The notes under the pieces are model-generated. The model was not told where the DNA came from. It made no database searches and saw nothing but the letters and a program-made list of their open reading frames with translations. Shown here piece by piece: positions 20,835 to 31,945 of a stretch of 64,000 nt of DNA. Position 1 is the stretch's first letter. Each line of letters opens with the position of its first letter. This DNA is from Aaosphaeria pasadenensis (Eukaryota; Ascomycota; Dothideomycetes; Pleosporales), in assembly GCA_022813625.1 (NCBI GenBank), contig JAKLMB010000014.1, positions 824,845-888,844 of the forward strand, written 5' to 3'. Made by a program: the position numbers and the translations under genes.

Positions 20835-21617
20835 CCAGCATCTCTTCTTTACAGTACGGTTCTAGTGCAAAAATGGATAGAACTGTAGATCAATAGATAT
20901 AGATAGACGACATATACATGCAGACTTTCGCAACTGAATTTTACATTTCGCTATTAATTTTTCGGCTATTCAGAAACCTCCTCCTCGGATTCTAAGTCCT
21001 TGTTGGGGATATTGTATCAACACCCCAATGCCATTGCTACCCAGGACACCATTTGTATTGTGGAGGTTGGACCTCGTGTTGGTCTCCAGAACGTGTCGCA
21101 TTCCATACAAACACAGACAAAAATCTCTCTCATACAGCGCTAGTTCGACTCCGGACTGCGTAGTATCGAAATGTCCAGTTCAGGGTTTGAGCAAATACGA
21201 CAACTGCTTTCCGATTGGTGATTGTCGGCGGTCTGAGTCGAAAGGCCCAATGCCGTGCCCGGATGTTTGCAGAACCTGTGGCAACTGATCCACCCGAAAA
21301 AAAAGGCTGCACAGGTGGCCGAAACCAGTAACTGATTCAGCTTCCTGGAACGCGATTTCTAATTGTCAGAATGGAATAATTTTGGGCCGCCAACAATACC
21401 TCACCACTATTGAGAACTGAGTGAGTTCGCGCGACTGGGCGGTACATCACGGTCCGAGCCGCTTCCGAGGAGCAACATTTCACAGGCAACTCCGCGCACA
21501 GCACGGAAAAGTGCGTACCGCGGAAAATAGTAATGATTATATGGATTACGGAGTAGCTACAATGATTTAAACGTGCATCGGCTGCAGCACCTTTCTATCA
21601 CTTAACATGGCGCATCA
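20835..21617. other. Intergenic spacer
   Basis: About 780 bp downstream of the D123-like gene. No coding region or RNA gene was recognised; it has a short A-run at 21295-21303. Confidence 0.4.
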
Positions 21618-22990
21618 CACGCCGATATGGGTATTAAAGACCCTCGAGCAAACGTTACCTCCCAGCGAACACCTCTTGCACTTGTCGCACCGCTTCTGGG
21701 AGACAATGGGCGGCCGATGATTGAGCTAGTTTTGACTGTCAACCGTGGCGGAATCGCGTGCCGCGTTATAGCTACATGCCGCAAGTTGAACATCACTGCA
21801 ATCGCCATATACGTAGAGGAGTACGTTTTCCAATGATATATGCTATTAAGTTCTGCTCATCAATAATGATTCTTGCACCGAGACGCCGATTCGCTGCATG
21901 TGGCTGAGCCAGACAAAGCCGTGTCACTCAGCAGCATCGATCGACGGACGAATGGGAACTAATTTATTAACACAGATCTAATCATACGGACTGCTTCACG
22001 GACACAGGCGGAAGCAATTCGCCCGGGCTACGTTTATCTCAGCGATCGCAGCGACTTTCTCTAGCCGTTTGTGAACATGGGCTGATATACGTCGGCCCTA
22101 GTTCCGAGGCGATGCTAACTCTTGGTGATAAGAGAGCGTCTAAGCCATACCTCCGCGAGCATTTACCAGATGTCCCACTGATCCCCGGCTTCTGTGGCTC
22201 CTGCCAACAAAGATCTCTATTTATGCTAAAAACCAGCTCGGACGAGAGTGGGAAAGGAATAAGGATCGTCCGAGAAGAAAGTTAACTGCAGGCTGAACTG
22301 GATCAGGAGTAGTTGGAAGCCATGCATAGCTTTGGTGATGCCTGCATCATCCTGAAAAAAATTACATCGAAGCTTCCTACAGCACCGAAAACCGTCAGCA
22401 TGGACCAAAGCGATGCACGGTTTGGGACAACAGTGCACATTGGGTCAAATGTTTCTATCTACTTTAACTCCATGATCGCGAGGATGGTCGTATGGGCTCC
22501 CACCAGAGAACTCGCCTTTGAGAGAATGATCAATGCATTGGCCAAATCCGTTTGCGCTGGAGTTCGGACAAATGAATTGTTCACGCAAAGCTGCTTCCTA
22601 CGTCCGTCACTAAGTGACCCCGCTTACACCACTTACTTCATCCAGACAATCTCGGTGCTTTAATCGAAAACACGTATACGAGAGACAGAAAGGTATTAAT
22701 ACCATCTGGACTTGTCCCTGATCTTTTCTTACAGCAGCAGAGATGAAGGAGACACGGTCAGGGGGCACCATTCCACAATGTTCAGAGTGATTTTCGAAAT
22801 CACCGTTTCGATCCGCTGAACCAACAGGTTGGTATTGTCGAGGCTATTGGCAAGGCTTCGACAAGGCAAGGCGACTGAATATCTAACAGCCTGGTTGTTG
22901 CATGGCTCTCCGATCTTGCTCATGGCGAGCAAGACTATATAGCAGTAATCGACGCAAAGCTTGGGCTTTCAGTATACCTGCCCCTCCAAC
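21618..22990 (+). pseudogene. Decayed biotin carboxylase (acyl-CoA or urea carboxylase alpha)
   Basis: Pieces of a biotin carboxylase domain occur in the right order on the + strand. First NRGGIACRVIATCRKLNI (about 21740-21795; the family has NRGEIA). Next a segment with SLHVAEPDKAVSL, an in-frame TAA, then AEAIRPGYVYLSDRSDF. Then GLIYVGPSSEAMLTLGDKRA and YLREHLPDVPLIPGF (to about 22200), a glycine-loop remnant ending GKGIRIVREES, FGDACIILKK, and the C-terminal ARMVVWAPTRELAFERM and ALAKSVCAGVRTNELF (to about 22600), with PDNLGALIENTY in a shifted frame. In-frame stops, frameshifts and two large deletions (around the ATP-binding loop and the middle of the domain) show that it is dead. Further remnants up to about 22990 are less certain. 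Confidence 0.8.
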
Positions 22991-24220
22991 GACTGACAAT
23001 GACCCGACCACAGTGCCTCATATTATTACACGTCAATACGCTGCTCTCAGCTAACACATTAGTCAGAATAAGAGCATAACTCCAAAGGTAACTTACGATG
23101 TCACTCTCAATAAACCAGCCCCCAATACAACTTCGAGTGTGGGCTTGAAATTCTTGTCAAAGCCTGTTCGGCAGTTGTATCGATCAATAACCGTAAAATC
23201 ATCGCTTACATCGTAAGACCAAGTAGCGCAAACAAGGCAGAGACAGCTTCCTACGGCATCTCGGACACGATCACCCCGCAGACAGTCCTTGTTCACTTCG
23301 CAAGTCTCGGATCTTGGACTACGGATAGAATCTTCAGTCTCTTTCCTTGGGTAGAGAACGTACGTAGGGGCGTTGCATCGAGGAACGTTACAGACTCCGA
23401 CAAATCAATGGCAGTAACTAACTGCACCGATGCTGAGTAAGGTGCTGAAAATACTGGAACAGGAAGGTGATGATGTCATGTCGGCGATAACGTTATGACG
23501 GTAGAGAGTATGAAGATGGGAACAAGTATTCTCTCAGAAGCACCGGGGAAATTCGCTGACAATCTGAAGGAGGGAAACGCCGTAAATGAGGGTACTGTCT
23601 TATGTCGTGTAGTATAGTCATCTGGAGCAATTCCCATCTGTCTAGAGCTTAACCGAGCATTCAATAATTGTAAAGCCTTTGATAATATTGTGAAACAAAA
23701 CAAACCGCAATAACATAAAGCACGAGTTGCACAGAGCATACTGACACTTGAGTCTTGGAAGATGTTGAGGAATACGCAATCGTGTTGCGGCTGAGGATTT
23801 CCAAGAATTCGTCCGGGTAAGCTTCTCAAGCATTGTCGTTTTAGTCAAACTTTAGATGGTACAAAAAGTCGAATTTCATGATGGCTGTGGTTGCAGAAGG
23901 CCCTTCTTTAGTATCCGCGCGCCATCTACCACGGTACACGTCCCCAAACATTTCGGTCCGACTAGCGTACACGTACTCGCACTCGCACTCGCACTCGTTC
24001 TAGTCAGATGTCTCAGATAACACCCAAAATACACCCGTTACAGCTGAAGGGACTGCATAGTGTTGCTGTACAGCAATGCAGTGGCTCAGATATATTCATA
24101 GCCTGAACTTTATAAGGAAGACGACGGCAGCAAGTTTAATATTTACCACCAGGATTTTAAGAACAATTTCATTCGAACTACCAAAACCTTTTTCCCATAA
24201 TTATCATTCCTATTTACGTC
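22991..24220. other. Intergenic spacer, possible further pseudogene debris
   Basis: No gene that I can support. It may continue the carboxylase remnant. The only clear structure is the short tandem repeat at 23975-23997 and the promoter of the gene at 24221. Confidence 0.4.
23975..23997 (+). repeat. Short tandem repeat, unit ACTCGC
   Basis: Nearly four head-to-tail copies of ACTCGC (three full and one of five bases). Related CTCG-rich tracts occur at 29805-29861. Confidence 0.7.
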
Positions 24221-24866
24221 ATGGCCGTGTTGGATATCCTCAACAAGGGATTTTTCTCTCCTCGATTCATGCTGCCACTTCATCTTGTCCAATTTCTTCT
24301 CATAGCTGTTGCAATGGGTCTCTCAGTTCCTCGACTCTTCATGAAGAACCAACCCCGCACCCGTGCTAATACAATTGCTCTTGGAATGGTACGTGACCAC
24401 GGCATGCAACAACAACAATTGACTTACAACTTTGTAGGGTGCAAAATCACTCATCTTCCTCCTCTACCAGCTTCTTTCGGAATACTCCCGCCCATTCAAG
24501 CGCTGGCACAGTTACAAAGCCAATGCGATCATCAACTGTTTGGAAATCGTGTTCTGGGGCGCAGTCGCATTTCTTGTAATGCAAGCCAATCTCAAGCAAT
24601 GCCATGGTATCTCGTGTTATCTGAGCTGGGGAGTGGTCGGGCTGGCTATCGTTCTAAAGTACGTGGACATTGTTCGCACTATGTGTGTCTATCTCGATGT
24701 CAGCTAACGATGAACCAGTATTTCAATGTCTTGGTCCGCAGGTATTGCGATCCGCGAGTTCCGAGAACACAAGAAGCGACAAGGTCAACCCATTGAAGAA
24801 GTTGGGTACGAACGTGACAGCTCGTGCTCGACAATGGCGCTGCGATCATCTCCTAATAAGCGTTGA
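24221..24866 (+). CDS. Small four-helix membrane protein, MARVEL-like
   Basis: Three exons (24221-24388, 24438-24658, 24719-24866) join in frame to 178 aa. Four hydrophobic segments can be seen: around MLPLHLVQFLLIAVAMGLSV, the GAKSLIFLLYQLL segment, NCLEIVFWGAVAFLVMQ, and YLSWGVVGLAIVL running into the third exon. The tail is charged (REFREHKKRQGQPIEE). This spacing and length match fungal MARVEL-domain-like proteins of unknown function. Donor GTACGT is used at both introns. No link to the neighbouring cluster can be shown. Confidence 0.7.
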
Positions 24867-25603
24867 TCACCTCTTACAAGTTCAGCGCATTTGAGAATTT
24901 CCATGCCGCTGTTACACAGAGGGGAGACATGCCGGTTCGCACCTTTGCCCCAATCCCTTTGACAGCATGTGCTCTTGACAGATCGATTCTCGACTTGTCA
25001 CATATCCAAGACATGGCCAATTAAGATGCGACTTTACGTGTCTAACCTCTGTATAAGCTAAATATGGATATATGGTAGATAGAGGTGATCTGGAGACAAG
25101 GTTCAGTGGGTTTATTTTCATTTTTTTGAAACTTAGGGCGCATAAGATAGAAATTCCTCGTCGGCGTTCTGTAGTGTTATTGCATAGACAATACTTCCCT
25201 TCATTTAGCTTCAATGTTTCATAATGCGCTTAAGAAAGATTGCGATTTTGATAGATGCATTATACATGTACCTTATCCTAGCAACGATCAACTTCTCTCA
25301 TTGTAACAAGTGGTCCGTCCAAAAGCAACGAAAAGCTTCGTCCAAGGAGATCTTCCATGCGCGTTGTGTAATTTGCATGTAATATAGGACCATAGTTCTA
25401 GCTCCGTTCAACGTCCATGCAGCAAATAGGTATATAAAACTGATATTACTATTACAAAATATTAGGGCATTCATGCCCTGTGCTATATAGCTCGGTAAAA
25501 CATGTAGTCCATTTGCAACCATATTGTAGCGGACCATGAGGAAGCCTCTGTACTAATATACAGACTACAATTACGCTTGATATATCTACGAATTAAAGAG
25601 GAC
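24867..25603. other. Intergenic spacer
   Basis: About 740 bp between convergent genes. Open frames on the - strand here lack family features. AT-rich, nothing else recognised. Confidence 0.45.
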
Positions 25604-27228
25604 CTACAATTTGACCGGCCATTTTCGACGGATTCTGTCACCGAACTTGTAGAAGAAGTACGGGACCGGAATGAACGCAAGGCCAATAAAGCCCAAAACA
25701 CTGTTACCCCAACCAAGTCCCAGGGCATCATACATCGAACCGCCAGCCATCGGCAGAAAGGCCCCGAATAACGATCGAAGAAGAGTGTTGGCCGCAAGGG
25801 CTGAGGCCGCAGCCTCAGAACCGAACACATCCACAAGATATGTCTGAGCCGGCATTATGATAAAAAGGGAGCCAATTCCGATGAGACCAGTCCCCAGAAT
25901 TGGCACAATCCAATGGGTCTGTTGCTCGGCGGACCAACCATACCAAAAGAATCCAATAGGAAGCACAGGAGTGAGATATGCCATGAAGATGAGTCTGTAC
26001 TCAGGTTTGTACTTCAAAACAGAGTCAGGTGGCGGTCGGGTTGTGTTGTCGTCTCTTGCATCTTCGACGTTCTCAACGTCTTCGTTATCATCTACTCGCG
26101 AAGTAGACTTATCCTTTAAGGCTTTGGCTTTAAGAATTCTGTCGCTAGTCGATGCAAAGACGACCAAAGCGATCAAAAATCCGATGCCCATTCCCAGATA
26201 GGCTAATCCTGAGATACCAGTTCCGAAGCCATACTGTCTGCTGAATACGCGAGGGAAGGTCGTGTAGAGAAGGAAAGTCAGACCAAAAGCGAAAGCAGTG
26301 TACACGCTGATAAGCAAGACGATCGGCGAGAAAACGAGCAGTTTCAGAGGGCGAATGACCGATTGTGCGAGTAAAGCATTTGCGGAAATGCCACGGTCAA
26401 GCCTTGATCGTAATTCGAGATTGCCAGTCTCTTTCCGGAGTCGGGCTGTCTTTCGATCAAGCAAAATTGCAGCGTACGTTTCGCGCATCCAGATGAACGA
26501 AGATCCACAAACAATTCCAGACTAACAAATTAGATCCCATCTTTCAAGAGTAGGTAGGATCTACTTACAAGTATGAGTATCAACCAAAAGGTCCACCTCC
26601 AACCGGCGTTTTGCGCAAGGAAACCACCAGCAACAGGGCCTGCCACGGGTCCTATAATAGGACCTAATGCTAACAACCCCATGACTCCGCCCCGCTCCTC
26701 TTGTGGAAAGACATCAGCGATTGTTCCTCCTCCAATGGTCATTGGAGCCGAGCCTGCACATCCCGCAATGAAACGAAATGCTAGGAACATGCTAGAGTCC
26801 GTGGCAAGCGCGCAGCCTAAAGTAAATGCCATAAATATTATGTTGGTCGTCTGATATATCACGAGTCGGCCGTAGAGTTCAGACAAAGGGGCGAGTATCA
26901 GAGGCCCGACAGCGAATCCGAGGACATAAATCGACACCGTCAACGATCCTACGATAGAAGAAGTCACTCCCAACTCCCTCATGAGAAGAGGTGCACCGGG
27001 CGCGAAGACTGTCGAGCCTAGATTGCTGTACTTCATCAGTAAGTGCTCATGCAACAGTAATGTATGAGCTTACACAACCAAAGCAATGCTGCTAACAAAA
27101 ATGGCGTGGAGGTATCTCTTGCGGACCGGCCAATTCAAGGGATTCTGGGGATCGTCTGGACCATCCCAGTCGACAACATTGTCATCGTTTGTAGTGCCGA
27201 CTGGACCTTTTTCAGCGGATGTAGACAT
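25604..27228 (-). CDS. MFS drug:H+ antiporter (DHA1, FLR1/TPO-like)
   Basis: Three exons (27228-27074, 27025-26569, 26521-25604) give 509 aa. The N-terminal tail has the typical DWDGPDDPQNPLNWP motif that precedes helix 1 in fungal DHA1 transporters. Helices 2-3 carry APLSELYGRLVIYQ, the motif A variant of the group, and helix 5 carries the antiporter motif region GPIIGPVAGPVAGGFL. A cytosolic loop rich in D and E (SRVDDNEDVENVEDARDDN) lies between the two halves. It probably exports a small molecule; being next to a BBE oxidase and sharing a promoter motif with the SDR at 30240 suggests service to the second cluster. Confidence 0.9.
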
Positions 27229-27871
27229 GTCTCGCTCAGATCTTCTATCAAGATCGCACTCGCAGGTCGTGACGTGTAGTCATCCAGAAGGCATTATGGA
27301 GCGGAGGAGCGAAAACCATTTATAGGAACTTCGAGAACTCGCCAATCCCCTGCCAAATCAAAAGTACATGCACTGGCCCGTATAGCGTATGTGGTGGGGC
27401 GCGGTCTCGGTCTCGGTTCGCACAATGCATTCATACTAGCCTGTTGTCATTTTCGGGTTGGACTGCCGAGAAACATGCGGGGATTGCATTAATTAAATCG
27501 ACCGCCTCCTTTACTTTCATCAGCCTTATACCCTCCTATGCAAGCCAAATCATTATTAGAGTCATCACCGAGTCCGGCCTATCAAAGGACCGAGATTTTA
27601 GGGGGAAACCATAAGATTCGATTTGGGAACGCCTCAATATGCAAGGTTGGAGTATTATGCACATTTACTTTCTAGTAACTACAAGAATTCCTATTGAGAG
27701 TCAACTCTTCGGACTTGCAAAAGCTTACACTACAACACAGTATGTATTACTAGCTAAATTTATGACGCGTATAACAATACAATTAGATGGCCTTTACTTC
27801 GTCCGCCCAAATCAACTATCGCTCGCAGCTGAGATCCTCTAGCAATCAGGCTGTCGATTATCTCCTTCAGC
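27229..27871. other. Promoter of the MFS gene and 3' flank of BBE oxidase 1
   Basis: Contains the CGGTCTCGGTCTCGG element (27402-27420) and AT-rich sequence; no gene seen. Confidence 0.45.
27402..27420 (+). promoter_or_regulatory. GGTCTCGGTCTCGG element, MFS promoter copy
   Basis: CGGTCTCGGTCTCGGTTCG, about 175 bp upstream of the MFS start (27228, - strand). A 14-base core identical to the element at 30101 upstream of SDR 1. Confidence 0.35.
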
Positions 27872-29454
27872 CTATGCATGCGCGACCTTGAAACCACCAG
27901 GCAACAAGTCAGTAAAGATACGATGAGGATCGTACTTGGTTCGGATGTCTTGCAGTTTCCTTAAGTTCTCCTCTCCATAGGTGCTGAAAACCTCTTGCCC
28001 CTTGTCTGCATCGTTCAGGTATGTGTACCTCTCCGTTTGATTCGCAGCAATGAGCTTTTCATTCATTTTCGCGTTGACCGCATGTACCCACGCTTCTATC
28101 TCCGGGGTATCAGCTTCGGACTCCCAAGTCAATGATTGCTCGATCCAGAATTGCGGATTCTGGGGCATATTTTGGGGTGCGCCCACTGAAGCAGTCGCCC
28201 ATGATTGTGTGATACAGTTGAATGCAAGTCCGACAAAGAATCCCGGAAGACGATTTGCCAAGCCTGCTTCCTGAAGAGAGGAGAAGAACGTGTCATGAAC
28301 TATGGTGGCCGCCTCATACGTTGCTTTGGTGCTAACCACGTGAAACTTTTGGTTTAGTCCATGGGATTGACCGCCGGGCTTGAAAGCAGGACCTAGCGCC
28401 GCCCCATATTGGGTTAAAGAAATTCGCCTCATGTTTGATGTATCGTTCAGCGCCTTGAGCGTAGTGCCATTGATGAATTCGGCAAATGGGCCAGAGGCGG
28501 GAGCCGCAGTTCCATTGTAGAACAGAGTAGTTTGGTACAGAGGTGCTGTGAAATTTGGCCCCCATCGAGCAACTGGGATTACAGCAGCTCCTGTGTCGCC
28601 ATCTTTATCAACGTTGTTTGTGAAATCCACGATATTCTTGAGCCACGCATCGCGCGTTGCGTTCGACGAGCCGTAATTGGCGTCGGCCATGAGAGGCGTC
28701 TCTGCATAGAATGTCTGGAGGTCGAATCGAGTAATAAGCGCGAACGAGTTTCCACCACCCTGAAGAGCCCAATAGAGATCTGCGTATTTTGACTTTGCTG
28801 TGACGGTCGCTATAGTTCCGTCCGCTAAGACGGCCTGAGTTTTCAGTCAGTTTACAAGACGAGTCGCGAATTCAAGGTCTTCACCTCATAAGCTTTGATC
28901 TTTCCTCCAGCAGATCCTTGTCCATGCTTGTAGCTGTACCAGGACATGCCGCCACCAAGCAAGAGACCTGGCACACCTACCGGGGCCAGTCTGCCTCCAA
29001 TGACGGTTCGATTTGTCCCTTCCAGATATTGAAAGACATCGCCCCAGCGAGGACCAGGACCAATGCTCATCGTCTGCTGGTCCGAGCTAAGCTGCAAAGT
29101 CTTCAGATTCGAACTAGAGACGAGAACACCGGTAGAATTGATGTTTGCTGCATCCGCAATGGGCATGTGCCCCCCACCTCTCATTGCAAATGGGGTCGAT
29201 GTTCTGGTGAACGTCTTGACAGCGAACGAAAGGTCTTTGGCATTTCGAGGGGCGAAGACGCAGGCTGGTTTGAGCCACGCGGATGCAGTCCACGAAACTT
29301 CAGTCTCATTGGTGTAATTCTCATCGCCGGGGAGAAAGGTTATGGATGGATGAGACGATTTCAGGTCGCTACATGCTTGTTCTGGGTTGCAGTCTTTGAT
29401 TGCTGATGCAATGGCAAGCAGAGAAGAAAAGGCGCAGAGAGAAAGTCGGACCAT
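27872..29454 (-). CDS. Secreted BBE-like FAD oxidase 1 (PCMH family)
   Basis: Two exons (29454-28885, 28834-27872) give 510 aa. A signal peptide (MVRLSLCAFSSLLAIASA) starts the protein. The FAD-binding PCMH domain carries the flavinylation motif AMRGGGHMP with the covalent histidine, then IGPGPRWGDVF and GVPGLLLGGGMSWYS. The BBE C-terminal motif is at the end: RYTYLNDADKGQEV and KYDPHRIFTDLLPGG. Family members oxidise carbon-carbon or carbon-oxygen bonds, often closing rings, and reduce oxygen to peroxide. It is one of three such genes in 18 kb, next to a UbiA prenyltransferase. Confidence 0.92.
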
Positions 29455-29804
29455 TTTGGATGGATGACAGTGACAGCGATTGTGACAACATTTACTTCTG
29501 AAGGGATCTGCAGCTGTTTTTATATGAATTTCGTGTAGAGAAACTTTGGTACTTGTAAGGGTACCCAGTTACTCATGACGATCCCAGAAGGCTAAGTAAG
29601 TTCAATATAGCTACACATGCCTGCCATCGATTTGTAGACTCAATACTAGTGTTACAAGAGTATGACCGCACGATACGCACGCTCGGAGTCTGTCCAATAG
29701 TAAACACCAAGAGCTGGATCGGCAAGGGGAATTTACATCTACAAACGCTAATCCATTATGGGCTAGTGATCCTCGTCATCGCCAATTAGAGCACCGGTCC
29801 GCCC

Positions 29805-29861
29805 GGCTCGCTCTCGCACTCTCGTACTCTCGTACTCCGTACTCTCTCTCGCATTCTCGAT
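29805..29861 (+). repeat. CTCG-rich imperfect simple repeat
   Basis: Repeated CTCTCGTACTC-like units over about 57 bp in the divergent promoter region; low-complexity rather than a designed site as far as I can see. Confidence 0.55.
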
Positions 29862-30100
29862 TGCGCATTTTCATTTCGTCACAATGGTAGCCAGCTGCTG
29901 ATCATAGTCAGAGTGCTGGACGAACTGTAAAGGCACAGATCCGGACGAAGAACGTAAGGATGCAGATATCAGGATGATGATGGCTAACAGAATAATAATT
30001 AAGATTATCACTTGAAAATTGTTTGAGCGCATGGTCTATTGCAAACAGAATTGAGGTATGGGTTCTGCTCCTGTTGCGCTTCGCTCTCGCTATTATTCTC

Positions 30101-30120
30101 GGTCTCGGTCTCGGGTTCGG
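30101..30120 (+). promoter_or_regulatory. GGTCTCGGTCTCGG element, SDR 1 promoter copy
   Basis: GGTCTCGGTCTCGGGTTCGG, about 120 bp before the SDR ATG at 30240; shares a 14-base core with the MFS promoter copy at 27403. Confidence 0.35.
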
Positions 30121-30239
30121 ACTTGGCCTAAAAGATGTGTTGTATCTTTGCCAAGTGCGCAGTAGGTATAAAGTCCTTTGTGTACATATAGAGTACTAGT
30201 AGTCGATTACAATATCTACAAAACACTACAGCTAGGGCT

Positions 30240-31064
30240 ATGCCTCCACGTGTTGCAGTCGTCGTTGGCTGCGGTGGCATGGGTCTGGCCATCGCTCGCC
30301 GTCTTGGAGTTGGCCGACAACTCTTTCTTGCCGATTATGCAACCGCTCTCCTCAATACCGCCCGCGATACCTTGATCGATGAAGGCTATGTTGTCACCGC
30401 CACCCTTCTTGACGTTTCCGACTTCACTTCTGTCTGCGCGTTGGCTCAGACCGCTGCAGCAACGGGGATTGTTGAAGTCGTCGTGCACACCGCAGGCTTA
30501 TCGCCCACCGCAGCATCATCTCGCCGAATCTACGAAGTCAATCTCCTTGGCACTGCCAATATTATCGAAGGTTTCCTCCCTGTCGCAACGCTGGGTACGA
30601 GTCTCGTGTGTGTCTCCAGCATGGCAGGCTACATGGTGCCGGCTCTTTCACCTGGCCTGGAGCGCCATCTCGCAACAGCTGCGCGCGATGAGCTTCTAAC
30701 TCATCAAGAGATGTCAGTGGATGCAGATGATCCTTCTGGCCCTGGAAAGGCCTATGGGTTGTCCAAACGTGGAAACCTGTTACGGGTCCAAGCTGCTGCT
30801 CATGCCTGGGGAAAGCAAGGTGCCAGAGTGAACTCTGTGAGTCCGGGCGTTATTTCCACCAGCACTGGGCGTAACGAGATCGCAGCCGCGGCTGGCAAGT
30901 TCATCGCCTCAAGCCCGGCCGGACGGGTTGGCACGCCGCAGGATATCGTGAGTGCTGTTAGCTTTCTATCCAGCGCAGAGGCGTCCTTCATCACCGGAAC
31001 TGATTTACTCGTGGATGGAGGTGTTGTCTCAAGTCTGCGATGGAAAGACGCCAACAAAGTGTAA
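30240..31064 (+). CDS. Short-chain dehydrogenase/reductase 1 (intronless, bacterial-like)
   Basis: A single exon of 274 aa. The Rossmann start is VVVGCGGMGLAIARRLG, a variant of TGxxxGxG with GCGGMG. Then the LLDVSD segment, VVVHTAGLSPT in place of NNAG, the catalytic serine region VCVSSMAGYM, and the catalytic pair in YGLSKRG (YxxxK). The tail FITGTDLLVDGGV is classic. The VGCGGMG start and HTAG variant are seen in actinobacterial SDRs, and the gene has no intron and is GC-richer than its neighbours, so horizontal origin is possible. A TATAAAG lies 70 bp upstream. Likely an NAD(P)-dependent alcohol/ketone oxidoreductase; substrate unknown. Confidence 0.88.
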   Translation: MPPRVAVVVGCGGMGLAIARRLGVGRQLFLADYATALLNTARDTLIDEGYVVTATLLDVSDFTSVCALAQTAAATGIVEVVVHTAGLSPTAASSRRIYEVNLLGTANIIEGFLPVATLGTSLVCVSSMAGYMVPALSPGLERHLATAARDELLTHQEMSVDADDPSGPGKAYGLSKRGNLLRVQAAAHAWGKQGARVNSVSPGVISTSTGRNEIAAAAGKFIASSPAGRVGTPQDIVSAVSFLSSAEASFITGTDLLVDGGVVSSLRWKDANKV

Positions 31065-31417
31065 AGACGTACAATAAACCAACGTCAAAACAGTGGGCGC
31101 CTTGTTAGAAATTAAGGGGCTCAAAAAGTAGCTCTGGGTCTTTATCGTTGCTTAATACCATCACTTCTGCGAGAGCTGTGCTAATTGCCACGTAGCTACT
31201 AAATGCTCCTCCAATGTTTCTCCCCTTCCTCATACACTGATGCCCTCACTCTTGCTTCGCTGCCCACCGCCCTCTTCAAGTATCTCCTGTCCAGTCGATA
31301 TTGTCATTTGACAAGCGAGGGCAGCTCCTAGAACGTAGATCAGGCACAGAGCTTCAGATAGCTGCCTTCTGGAGAGAGAATTGCACACAGTCCAATGCAA
31401 GAATAGCACCAGAACGC
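31065..31417. other. Short intergenic gap
   Basis: 353 bp between convergent genes; no coding or RNA feature recognised. Confidence 0.4.
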
Positions 31418-31876
31418 TCAACAAAAGGCCCCGAGCAATGATAGGGTCGCCCCCTCGAGGTCTCCCTGAGCGTATGTCTTTCCAACGCCGAACTTGATCG
31501 TGTTGTCACGAGCTGTCGTGAAGCCAGTGGTTAGACCATCGCTAACAATGGCCACATTGTACTCTGGGAGTTTGAGTTGGCCGTTCTTATCAACGTAGCC
31601 TCTTGTCAAGTCAGTATCATTGCAGGATTCGTGCAGCCGAGAGCACACGCAGCGCAGACTTACCGGAAGTTCCGCTCTGGATGGAAAGTTTGTCATTGCC
31701 GTCGAAGAAGTTGACATCGTAGCGAACTTGATCGGCGACCAACAGAACGCTGTGTTGAGCGGCGATGGTTTTGTCTTTCAGCTCGTCAATGCTGCTGGCG
31801 GCCTTGCTGGCCACCAGCTGGAAGGGAGCAACGAGGACGCTTGAGGCGAGAGCAGACAAAGCAATGGTAGCCTCAT
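31418..31876 (-). pseudogene. Small secreted protein gene with out-of-frame start codon
   Basis: Two exons (about 31876-31654 and 31592-31418) join by a 61-nt intron. The C-terminal exon reads GYVDKNGQLKLPEYNVAIVS and ends LLGAFC. The first exon has a hydrophobic stretch TIALSALASSVLVA, then FQLVASKAASSIDELK, looking like a signal peptide and a mature start. This frame has no ATG; the only nearby ATG (31876) is one base out of frame, and a stop lies just upstream in the coding frame. A one-base change near the start codon would explain it. The fold faintly resembles fungal small surface/allergen-like proteins (YVD.NG.L core) but I do not assign a family. Confidence 0.45.
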
Positions 31877-31945
31877 TGTGTCAGGGCGGCTGTGACTTGC
31901 GGGTCTGCTGAAATAGTAAAGAATGTCTTGCGAGCCTGACATCCT

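Larger units (their letters stand above)
29455..30239. other. Divergent promoter region between BBE oxidase 1 and SDR 1
   Basis: 785 bp with CTCG-rich simple sequence (29805-29861), the GGTCTCGGTCTCGG element, and TATA-like sequence for both genes (tttttatatg near 29517-29526 for BBE 1, tataaag at 30167-30173 for SDR 1). No coding region seen. Confidence 0.5.

Noticed and set aside
24912..25214. 100-codon - strand open frame
   Set aside because: Low-complexity, no features, downstream of the MARVEL-like gene.
25483..25836. Open frame on the - strand at the 3' end of the MFS gene
   Set aside because: It overlaps the MFS coding exon in another frame; a shadow.
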